DNA of 64,000 nt from Bacteroidales bacterium. Its GTDB lineage: Bacteria > Bacteroidota > Bacteroidia > Bacteroidales > UBA932. Below, in pieces: positions 28,094 to 35,877 of this stretch. Where the stretch lies: positions 16,341-80,340 of the forward strand of contig SUYM01000014.1 of NCBI GenBank assembly GCA_015060455.1, read 5' to 3'. The position numbers and the translations under genes are program-made. The notes beneath the pieces are model-generated. The model saw only the letters and a program-made list of their open reading frames with translations. It did no database searches and was not told the DNA's origin. Every line of letters starts with the position of its first letter. Position 1 is the first letter of the stretch.

Positions 28094-29400
28094 TTACCTC
28101 CGACAATCTTACCTTTGACTATATATACAGCACCATTATACTGGGACACTGCCAATATCTCATCATTACCGAGGTCACATAAGGAATTCCATATAGCTGC
28201 TTCCTTACCTGTATTCTTATCATACGGGAACGGCCTTGACGGAGCCCTCATCTTCTGCTTGAAATATCCCCCGCCTGCCTCTTTCTTAGGGCATACCTGA
28301 ACCTCCATCGTAGCATGGTCGGCATCATTGTTCTGTTTTGCCTGGGCCAGTTGCGCACTTGCGGCAAGACCTGCAGGCGGAGTCCACCAATCCGCTATCT
28401 GATAAGAATATACGATATAATTGTCAGTTGTGATGATGTATGGAGAACCGGAATAGACAACTTCACTTTTAAGAGAGGTCCGGAACGGCTCAAACCTGTA
28501 TTCAGAACCTTTGCCGACCGTTGTCTTCCAGTTATTCTTTATCGGATTTGAGATCACTATCGGATGAAGACGCTCTCCCTTATAATCGGTCGATTCAATT
28601 GCAAGGTACAGCATGTCGTCATGGATTGCCACCACAGGCATACCATCCCTGCATTCTCCATTCTGAGAAACCACCCTTACCTTTTCCCAGGTGTCTCCAC
28701 CGTCCTTTGACTCGATTACAGATATATTATGCCAGTCGCTGCCCATCTTGTAATACGGAGTCTCGTCGGCAAAATATATCTGCACGGTACCATCCGGCAA
28801 TTCAAGCACAAAAGGCTCCCAGCAGCCGATAGTTACATCCTCATTCCATATCTCTGACTTATAGATATGCTTTGTTTCAGACCATGTGTTTCCGTTATCA
28901 TCAGAAACACTTATGGCGATTGTATATGGATGCACCGTGGTCTTGCCGGTGGTCTTACCATCAGAGGTCCTTGGCCTGTAATTGCCGGCAAAAATTATCC
29001 TGTTCGGGTGATGCGGATGCTTTGATGACAACTGGGCAAAATCCGGAACAGCCACACTGACCAAGGCCTTGACCGTACCGTTTGTAGCATAGAACTGAGA
29101 CATCGGGCATTTTCTCACTGTTCCCCACGACTCGCCATTGTTCCTGCTAAACATGGCATATCCGTCAAAGGAATCTGCACAAGTCAGCATCAGCCTCCCG
29201 TCATTGAGCCTGTGCACACGCGGATATCCTCCGCTGGTCACCCTCTTGGGAGCCTCCCAGATGATTCTGACATCTCCGGATTCATCTGCCGGAGGATTGT
29301 CACCTGATGAGGAGCCACCGACCGGAGACGGCTTTTCGCAGGAGAAAAACAATACCGCCAGAAACAGCGTTATTTTCAGCGCTCTAAACATTTTATCCAT
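28090..29400 (-). CDS. BNR/Asp-box propeller hydrolase (GH93/sialidase-like), upstream paralogue
   Basis: A 436-residue lipoprotein (C21) with the same order of motifs as its downstream neighbour: GGYPRVHRLNDGRLM, three Asp-boxes (SRNNGESW, SDDNGNTW, SKDGGDTW), CWEPFVLELPDGTVQIYFAD and RDGMPVVA. A short insertion (PPAGLAASAQLAQAKQ, around residue 365) distinguishes the copies. It shares one base with the end of the esterase gene (29400) and overlaps the next gene by 4 bp, so three genes are translated in close coupling. The divergence between the copies suggests different specificities for related linkages; this is inference. Confidence 0.75.
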   Translation of the reverse strand: MDKMFRALKITLFLAVLFFSCEKPSPVGGSSSGDNPPADESGDVRIIWEAPKRVTSGGYPRVHRLNDGRLMLTCADSFDGYAMFSRNNGESWGTVRKCPMSQFYATNGTVKALVSVAVPDFAQLSSKHPHHPNRIIFAGNYRPRTSDGKTTGKTTVHPYTIAISVSDDNGNTWSETKHIYKSEIWNEDVTIGCWEPFVLELPDGTVQIYFADETPYYKMGSDWHNISVIESKDGGDTWEKVRVVSQNGECRDGMPVVAIHDDMLYLAIESTDYKGERLHPIVISNPIKNNWKTTVGKGSEYRFEPFRTSLKSEVVYSGSPYIITTDNYIVYSYQIADWWTPPAGLAASAQLAQAKQNNDADHATMEVQVCPKKEAGGGYFKQKMRAPSRPFPYDKNTGKEAAIWNSLCDLGNDEILAVSQYNGAVYIVKGKIVGGK

Positions 29401-31343
29401 TACTCCTTATAGTCAATTGTTCCTGCCAACGGAATCACCGAGGCCCAGCCGTCAGTCTTGTGCAGTTCGACCTCCTGTCCTGCCTTCACATCCATCCAAC
29501 TGATGAAAAGGCTGCCCAGTTCCTTGTACTTGGGAGCACCGTCCCCAGTCTTGCCCACCTGGCGTCTTACGCTGACTTCCGCAGGAAAGATGACTCTCCA
29601 AGCATGCTTCCTGTACCATGTCTTCTTTGCAGGCTTGTCCATCCTTGCGATATAATAGATGCGTCCGTCCTCCTTGGCTATAATTTTTCCGCCCAAACTC
29701 TCAGAGCCCTTTTCAACGCCCTTGGCTATAAGCATTTCCATGCCGGCGAACTCCTCAGGGAACGAGCCTTCATACAGAGTCATCTCGCTGTTGGTCCAGA
29801 GTTTCGCACCTTCTTCAAATATGGCCTTGGTATAACCTTCTCCCTCAAAGGCTATCGCAGTCCTCTGCGCAGGCTCGATATAGGCACGGGCAGACTCAGC
29901 CAGCGGTCTGTTCTTCTTGTCAGTGCGGAAAGGCGCCAGCGGAAGTCCCTCCGCCGAGAACACATTTCCAACGCTCTCGTCAAAGCAGTATCTCACATCT
30001 GACGGATTCTTTATCTTGTCTGAGGAGAGGATGATGCTCCTGCCGTCCTCGCTCAGGCGTGCATCCGCCAGTACATATCTCACAGAATCATCCCCTGTCT
30101 TTTCTCCTATCTGGAAACCGATGATCTTCTCTCCACTGATTTTCAGTGTGGAAGGAAGATTCTTGAAACTGAGCACAATTTCAGAACCATTCACCTGGCT
30201 CTTTGCGATTGCCGGACTTCTCCACTCTCCGACCTCCTTACCGTAGTGCTGTCCCAGAGCACAAAGAGCAAATCTATGACAGACATTCTTTTTCAGGCGC
30301 GGATGAATATCGCCGGGTATCTCCTGACAATCATTGGTAATCACAAGTTCGCAACCCGGCACTCTTGCAGCGACAAGGGCCTGAGACTCGCGAAGTTGGG
30401 CTCCTTGAAGGTCCTTATACGTATGTGGCGCAATCTGGGCGATATAGAAAGGCATGTCCGGATTCTTGAACTCCGCCCTCCAACTTGCGATAAGACCGGC
30501 AAGAGTTTCCCTGTAACTTACAGGATTAAGGCGTACATTAGCACAGCCCTGATACCAGATGACTCCGGCGAAGCGGACATTCAGAATCGGGCATATATTG
30601 GCATTCCAGAGATGGGACTCCTTGCCGGACCATGTACTATTGGATTTTTTGAGCATGCCGACTGAGCGTTGCAGGAAATTTGCCTTTTCTCCGTTGTTGA
30701 TAGCCTCAGGAGAAACCCAGCCTTCAAGCGGAGTGCCTCCGAATGATGCCTGAATAAGGCCCACAGGCACACCAAGAGCCTCCTGCAATTCAATACCGAA
30801 GCCATATCCGACAGCAGAGAACGTAGCGACTGTTTCAGGAGTACATCCCTGCCATTCTGCTTCCGGCACATCATACTCAGGCTCCTCCGACGATATCCTT
30901 CCGGTAGAATATATGCGGATGTGCTTTGCAAGTTCTGCTGCATTATTCATCTCATATTTCAGGTCAAGAGTATTCTCCACCTTCCACGCCATATTCGACT
31001 GTCCGCTGCATAGCCACACCTCTCCGATAAGCACGTCTTTCAGTACAAGTTCAGACTTTCCTGCCGATACCGTAATCGAATGAGGATCATAACTTCCTGC
31101 CGGCGTAGCAACCGAGACACACCAGGAGCCATCCTTGCCTGCCTTGGTTGACACTGACTCCGAAAGCCAGTCTGCCGAAACAGAGACCTTTGCGGACGGC
31201 TTTGCCCATCCCCAGATATTAACATTCTGATTCTGCTGAAGCACCATGCCGTCAGAAAGCACGGTAGGAAGTTTCAGGCCCTGTGCCGTTGCAGAAAACA
31301 CGACTGCAAGAGCCATAAGAAGTGACAGATATGTCTTTCTCAT
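29400..31343 (-). CDS. Sialate O-acetylesterase-like carbohydrate esterase
   Basis: A 647-residue exported protein (signal peptide 1-20, ending SATAQG). An N-terminal beta-domain leads to the SGNH-type catalytic serine S116 in GQSNMAW and later the catalytic His in GDIHPRLK, with IWYQGCANV between them. These are the motifs of the SASA (sialate O-acetylesterase) family, which in glycan loci also removes acetyl groups from plant or microbial polysaccharides. The C-terminal 170 residues form an extra beta-rich region. It starts 17 bp after the FAD oxidoreductase gene ends and overlaps the following propeller gene by one base. It probably deacetylates the glycan before the exo-enzymes act. Confidence 0.9.
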   Translation of the reverse strand: MRKTYLSLLMALAVVFSATAQGLKLPTVLSDGMVLQQNQNVNIWGWAKPSAKVSVSADWLSESVSTKAGKDGSWCVSVATPAGSYDPHSITVSAGKSELVLKDVLIGEVWLCSGQSNMAWKVENTLDLKYEMNNAAELAKHIRIYSTGRISSEEPEYDVPEAEWQGCTPETVATFSAVGYGFGIELQEALGVPVGLIQASFGGTPLEGWVSPEAINNGEKANFLQRSVGMLKKSNSTWSGKESHLWNANICPILNVRFAGVIWYQGCANVRLNPVSYRETLAGLIASWRAEFKNPDMPFYIAQIAPHTYKDLQGAQLRESQALVAARVPGCELVITNDCQEIPGDIHPRLKKNVCHRFALCALGQHYGKEVGEWRSPAIAKSQVNGSEIVLSFKNLPSTLKISGEKIIGFQIGEKTGDDSVRYVLADARLSEDGRSIILSSDKIKNPSDVRYCFDESVGNVFSAEGLPLAPFRTDKKNRPLAESARAYIEPAQRTAIAFEGEGYTKAIFEEGAKLWTNSEMTLYEGSFPEEFAGMEMLIAKGVEKGSESLGGKIIAKEDGRIYYIARMDKPAKKTWYRKHAWRVIFPAEVSVRRQVGKTGDGAPKYKELGSLFISWMDVKAGQEVELHKTDGWASVIPLAGTIDYKE

Positions 31344-31360
31344 AGATTATTGATTTTATG

Positions 31361-32662
31361 TTATTCCAACTTAGCCTTCTGCTCAACAAGTGTGGCGCGG
31401 AGTTTCTTCACATCCACATCCTGGACACTTTTTCTGTCAAGGCATGCCAATGCAGAAGCAGTACCCGCAGCCTGACCTGTCACCAGGCAGGTACCGATCT
31501 CACGGGCGTCATAAGACAGTTCATCGTCGTATCCGAAACAACGTCCTCCGACAAGAAGATTCGGACATTTCTTAGGAAGAATAGACGAATACGGGATCTG
31601 CCAGTACGGCCTTTCTCTTGCCATGATCTTGCGGCCCTGGTACATGATAGGGGCGCTGCCGCCGCTCATTCCGATAGAGTCATCGTATGTCTTGTAATGC
31701 ATTGAATCTTCAAGAGTCACAGGCTTGACCGGATTGAGGACGCGGGTCACACGCACACCTATCTGAGGAGGCGTTTCAAGAAGGAAGATGCCCTCGCCGC
31801 CTTCACGGGCACGGAGAGCCTGGGTCTTGTTCCACATCTGCTCCCTGAGGTCCATCTGGATCTTTGACAGGTTGAGCACATCAAGTCCGTCCTGATCGTC
31901 AAAGCCATGCAGGTGTCCGTTTCTGATGCCGCTTATAGGGGTCTTGGTGCCGGCCTTCTTCATATCCTCAGGCACGCCTCCGATACGATACATGGCACCG
32001 ATATGATATTTAAGTTCGCGATGATCTTCTCCTGACCATGCTATAAGGTCGCCGTCACCGCTGGCATCCACAAAATATTTTCCCTTGACGGCAATAGGAC
32101 CGCTCTTGGTTTCAAGGAAGACCGCCTGAATCCTGTCGCCTGACATCACTGCATCAGTAGCCCAACTGTGGTAGATGATCTGAACACCAGCCTCCTTGCA
32201 GTACTGTTCGAGGACATATTTACATGCCTCCGGATCCACGCACGGAGCCTTGGCGTTGACCACCATCTTCATCTTTTTGAGACGCATATAGATCTCGTTC
32301 GAGAATCCCCAGATCACCTTCTCCCATTCGCCCTTGGGAGAAAGTCCATGAGTCGAAAGCATAGGGAGCACAAGTCCTCCCGTCCAAAGACCGCCAAGGA
32401 AGGTATAACGTTCAAGCAGTATGACCTTGACTCCGTTTCTTGCTGCACTTACAGCGGCCGCCACACCGGCAGGGCCTCCTCCGAGGACTACAACATCAGC
32501 CTCAGCAATCACAGGGATTTCCTGTGCAGGACGTTTGAGCCAGCCGTCTGCCTCCAGGCGAAGAGGGGCACGTTTCGGAGCATCTTTTGCGATAATCTCG
32601 GGAGCGACCATCGCAGCACCCATTGAGAGCATTGTAGCCTGTAGAAATTTCCTTCTATCCAT
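31361..32662 (-). CDS. FAD-dependent oxidoreductase, Tat-type export signal
   Basis: A 433-residue protein of the FAD_oxidored (pfam12831-like) group. The dinucleotide-binding motif GGGPAG is at 61-66, with ERYTFLGGLWTGG at 85-97, and a C-terminal FAD-contact region (LLVGGRCFGYDDELSYDARE...GTCLVTGQAAGTASALA). It starts with MDRRKFLQATMLSMGAAM, a twin-arginine-like signal (RRKFLQ), so it may be exported folded with its cofactor. Family members in glycan loci are presumed to oxidise a sugar or sugar acid, but the substrate is unknown. It is first in the unit that continues with the esterase and propeller genes. Confidence 0.85.
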   Translation of the reverse strand: MDRRKFLQATMLSMGAAMVAPEIIAKDAPKRAPLRLEADGWLKRPAQEIPVIAEADVVVLGGGPAGVAAAVSAARNGVKVILLERYTFLGGLWTGGLVLPMLSTHGLSPKGEWEKVIWGFSNEIYMRLKKMKMVVNAKAPCVDPEACKYVLEQYCKEAGVQIIYHSWATDAVMSGDRIQAVFLETKSGPIAVKGKYFVDASGDGDLIAWSGEDHRELKYHIGAMYRIGGVPEDMKKAGTKTPISGIRNGHLHGFDDQDGLDVLNLSKIQMDLREQMWNKTQALRAREGGEGIFLLETPPQIGVRVTRVLNPVKPVTLEDSMHYKTYDDSIGMSGGSAPIMYQGRKIMARERPYWQIPYSSILPKKCPNLLVGGRCFGYDDELSYDAREIGTCLVTGQAAGTASALACLDRKSVQDVDVKKLRATLVEQKAKLE

Positions 32663-32704
32663 GGTAATTTTGTTTTAATGTCACATCAATTAAACTTATG
32701 CTGA

Positions 32705-32712
32705 CAAAATTA
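32705..32712 (-). promoter_or_regulatory. Possible -7 promoter element for the FAD oxidoreductase unit
   Basis: TAATTTTG on the minus strand fits TAnnTTTG, 43 nt before the start codon at 32662. A TTTG further upstream is 26 nt away, longer than the usual spacing, so only the -7 box is supported. Confidence 0.4.
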
Positions 32713-32777
32713 CCTTTATATATAATTACCTCATACAACAAATTTCCCGTTAAATGACAATATTTTCGCAAACCTCG

Positions 32778-32820
32778 CAAAGAGAAGAAAGACCTGCTCC
32801 GTACACACGAAGCAGGCCTC
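32778..32820 (-). terminator. Rho-independent terminator after the lyase-epimerase gene
   Basis: Directly after the stop, the minus strand forms a stem of GGCCTGCTTCG and CGGAGCAGGTC (two G-T pairs) followed by a T-rich run TCTTTCTTCTCTTT. It separates the fusion gene from the FAD oxidoreductase unit. Confidence 0.75.
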
Positions 32821-32821
32821 T

Positions 32822-35782
32822 TTATTTTGCATAGAATCTATACTCTGTCTCGGAGTGATATTTCTCCCCGGGCCGCAGCACAGTGCTCGGGAAACGGTCC
32901 TGATTAGGCGAATCCGGGAAATGTATTGTTTCCAGAAGCATTCCCGCAAACTGACAGAGGGGACCATACTTTCCGTCCGGGTATTTTGTCGGATTGAAAC
33001 CGCGGCCTGTGTAGGTCAGAAGGGCAGGTTCTGTGGTCCATGTCTGAACACCCCTGCCGGAAGCCTCATCATAGAGGTCTGCCGCTTTTCTCAAAGTGCC
33101 GTCCCAGTCACGTATCACCCAGCAGGCAGACATTCCCTTCATCAGACGGAGATGCTCATCAGGCATATCGATTCTGTAATCTATCCTGTGCGGCTGCCTG
33201 AAATCAAACGGAGAGCCTTCCACAGGACGGAGAATATCCGGGCAATAATGGGTATTGTTCTGCACACAGGTATCCGCCTCCACCTGGAGAAAATGCTTCA
33301 TCACATTGCTCGGTCTGCTGCCGCGCAGATTGAAATAAGTGTGATTGGAAAGATTGACAACTGTAGGCTTGTCTGTCGTGGCGTCATACTCTATCTTTAC
33401 CACATTATCATCAGTCAGCCAATAAGTCACATACGCGTGCATATTTCCCGGGAAACCCTGCTCACCGTCAGGACTCAGACGATAGAACCTCACACCCACA
33501 CGTCCCTTCTCCTTCAAAGGCTCGCCCTTCCATACGAATCTGTCAAATCCCATCGGACCTCCGTGACACTGAACAGGCTCGCCGGCAAGTCTTTCATTGG
33601 CCTCGACATCATAGCGGACTCCGTCAAGCACGAAGGAGGCATGATCGATCCGGTTGCCGAAACGTCCTATGACCGGTCCAAAGAAACGGTCACCCTCCTC
33701 AAAATTTTCAAGATCGCCATAGCCCACGACGACGTCATCAATCTTGCCCCTCCTGTCGGGCATGCAGATCCGGACTATTCTGCTGCCGTAATCAATCAGA
33801 TCGACGCTTGCTCCCTGCCTGTTTTCCAGACGCCACATCGTGACCTTCTCACCGGTGGAAAGGATACCGAAGGGCTCTGATGTCACAGAGGACTTCTTCA
33901 CCTCCTGTTTACCGGGAGTAAGTGTCACCGCAAATCTGGCGAAATCACCTTCCGGAATGACAGCCTCTATGCCGACTATATATTTTCCTTCATTAGGGTC
34001 GTCGTAATAAGCCTTCTTTTCGGCGCTCCACGTGGCATATCTGAACTTCCTGCTTCCTTTGGCTTTGAGTATCATGGTCTTGCCTTCCGCTCTGAGAACA
34101 ATCATATTCTTCAAGACCTCAGGCTCGCCATTGGTCACCATCCTCCATGTATATCTGACCTCCTTGTCATCCGGAGCATATATCCAGTCTATGACTTCAA
34201 GATCCCGTCCCTGAACCAGTTTGACGGTCCTTTCGGCATTTTTGGCATCTCCTTTCAGGATTTCCGACATATCTATGACAACACCCTTCTCCTTCTTGCT
34301 GTCAATGATCTTCTTGAAGCCCGCAAAGCCATTCACATTATGTTTGTGGTCGTTGAGGGTGATGGTGTTGTGGTGGAAGTTGTTATATCTCATGACATCC
34401 CATCGTGCCGATTTCTGACCTCTGTCCCAAAGATTCTTCTTCATCTTCTTCATGGCGTTCTCAAGAGGTGCATATTTCTGATTACCCAGATCACAGGCCC
34501 ATCTTACCCCCTGGGAATCAAAGACAAACGAACCCGCATCAAGATGCGAATGGTTGTTTGAGGCGCTTCCTCCCTTGACGCCCAGATATACATCCTCATT
34601 GCTGCAATCCCATTTTGTCCTTATAATGGCCACAGGATTCGCTCCACGTCCATACCACATTGTGTTTGAAGGGGCAGGTACGTCTTCCAGATCTATCCTG
34701 GCCGCATATCCCATGATAGGGGCAAGCAGTCTCTCCCCACTGAAACCTTCCTCATAATTGCCCGCTTTCAGATGTGCAAGTTCATTGTAAAGGAGTTCCG
34801 GCTTGCCCAGTTTTGCCGCAAAATACCACATGGCTATCGCCGGAGATTTCTTTCCCCAACTGTCATAGAAGTTGAAACTCTCCTCTATGCCTTCCATGAA
34901 CATGAAGAATTCCCCTGTTTTGAGGAAGCCCTCTGACTGGGAAAGTCCGAAATCCGTTCCGAGGGTAGATTCAAGCGCCGACAGCAGCATACACTGATAG
35001 AGCGTGCCGTAATCCCAGTAGGAATAGCCCTCGATATAGTTTCCGTCCGGACCATACATCTTTTTGAGCGGCTCGATATTGGACTTTACCGCGTCCCTTA
35101 TAAGTCTTTCCGACATCTCAGGGTTGGATTCATACGTCACAAGGGAAGCCGCCACCAGACCACCGTTACACACCTGGTTCCAGTTATTGGTCGCCTTATA
35201 GAACCTGTTGTATCTGCTGTCTCCTGCCTGTTCAAAGGCATATTTCATAAGAGCATTCCTTACTGCCGCCCTGGTTTCCTCGCTCAACTGGTCATACAGC
35301 CAGTCATAACCGATTGCGACAGCCATAGCCATCTCGCCCACGTCAAGGAAATGCTTCGGATTCCAATCCTTGAAGGCGCAGACTGTGCTCAGGTTCTGCT
35401 CGGCAAATTCCAGATATTTACGCTCACCTGTCATCTTATACGCATAAGCACAGGCTGAAATCCTTTTCAGCGCGTTTCTGGAAATAGGGAGGATTCTCTT
35501 GCCGCTCGGGTCAAGTTTATACCTGAGAGTCTTGCCGGAACTTATTTCTTTGTCAGCAATCCCGATGAGGATGTCATGCAGTCTGGCCACGACAGTACCG
35601 GGCTGATTCTTTGCCTTCAAAGTCTCGAAATCAGCGTCGTTCAGGAACAGACGGGGATGATTCTCCGCCGTCAGGGAACTATAATCCGGATTGAAAAGGA
35701 GGGTGTCAGATTCCTGACACATCAAAGACTGGCAGAACGCCGACACCAGCAATGCCAATGCTACACAGATAGTTCTCATCAT
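32822..35782 (-). CDS. Heparinase-like polysaccharide lyase fused to aldose 1-epimerase (GalM)
   Basis: A 986-residue exported protein (signal peptide 1-22) with two catalytic domains. Residues of about 40-630 are a heparinase II/III-like lyase: HPRLFLN (42-48), NWNQVCNGG (near 195), EGYSYWDYG (near 248) and SHLDAGSF with His near 412. From about 640 to 986 is a complete galactose mutarotase-like domain: GFDRF after CHGG (near 739), the catalytic His in VNLSNHTYFNL (near 812) and the catalytic Glu in LLETIHFPDSPNQ (near 949), closing with STVLRPGEKY. Cleavage followed by anomer conversion in one polypeptide is a plausible logic. It has its own terminator and an inverted repeat directly before the ATG. 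Confidence 0.9.
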   Translation of the reverse strand: MMRTICVALALLVSAFCQSLMCQESDTLLFNPDYSSLTAENHPRLFLNDADFETLKAKNQPGTVVARLHDILIGIADKEISSGKTLRYKLDPSGKRILPISRNALKRISACAYAYKMTGERKYLEFAEQNLSTVCAFKDWNPKHFLDVGEMAMAVAIGYDWLYDQLSEETRAAVRNALMKYAFEQAGDSRYNRFYKATNNWNQVCNGGLVAASLVTYESNPEMSERLIRDAVKSNIEPLKKMYGPDGNYIEGYSYWDYGTLYQCMLLSALESTLGTDFGLSQSEGFLKTGEFFMFMEGIEESFNFYDSWGKKSPAIAMWYFAAKLGKPELLYNELAHLKAGNYEEGFSGERLLAPIMGYAARIDLEDVPAPSNTMWYGRGANPVAIIRTKWDCSNEDVYLGVKGGSASNNHSHLDAGSFVFDSQGVRWACDLGNQKYAPLENAMKKMKKNLWDRGQKSARWDVMRYNNFHHNTITLNDHKHNVNGFAGFKKIIDSKKEKGVVIDMSEILKGDAKNAERTVKLVQGRDLEVIDWIYAPDDKEVRYTWRMVTNGEPEVLKNMIVLRAEGKTMILKAKGSRKFRYATWSAEKKAYYDDPNEGKYIVGIEAVIPEGDFARFAVTLTPGKQEVKKSSVTSEPFGILSTGEKVTMWRLENRQGASVDLIDYGSRIVRICMPDRRGKIDDVVVGYGDLENFEEGDRFFGPVIGRFGNRIDHASFVLDGVRYDVEANERLAGEPVQCHGGPMGFDRFVWKGEPLKEKGRVGVRFYRLSPDGEQGFPGNMHAYVTYWLTDDNVVKIEYDATTDKPTVVNLSNHTYFNLRGSRPSNVMKHFLQVEADTCVQNNTHYCPDILRPVEGSPFDFRQPHRIDYRIDMPDEHLRLMKGMSACWVIRDWDGTLRKAADLYDEASGRGVQTWTTEPALLTYTGRGFNPTKYPDGKYGPLCQFAGMLLETIHFPDSPNQDRFPSTVLRPGEKYHSETEYRFYAK

Positions 35783-35815
35783 GAAATATTTTTCGCAATA
35801 ATACTAAAATATTTC
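35783..35815. promoter_or_regulatory. 10-bp inverted repeat upstream of the lyase-epimerase gene
   Basis: GAAATATTTT (35783-35792) and AAAATATTTC (35806-35815) are perfect inverted arms separated by 13 bp. The inner arm abuts the start codon at 35782. It could be a regulator site or a 5' leader hairpin; nothing distinguishes these. Confidence 0.5.
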
Positions 35816-35877
35816 GTCAATGAGCGCCGGGTGAAATTTCTGTGCTATATTTTGAAACGCAATTGTGATAAACCTGT

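Noticed and set aside
26846..29400. Calling the two BNR genes true sialidases that work with the sialate esterase
   Set aside because: The exact RIP motif is missing and other motifs look GH93-like; no sialic-acid lyase, epimerase or transporter is present.
32855..33880. 341-residue plus-strand frame
   Set aside because: It is antisense to the GalM domain, which carries all catalytic motifs.
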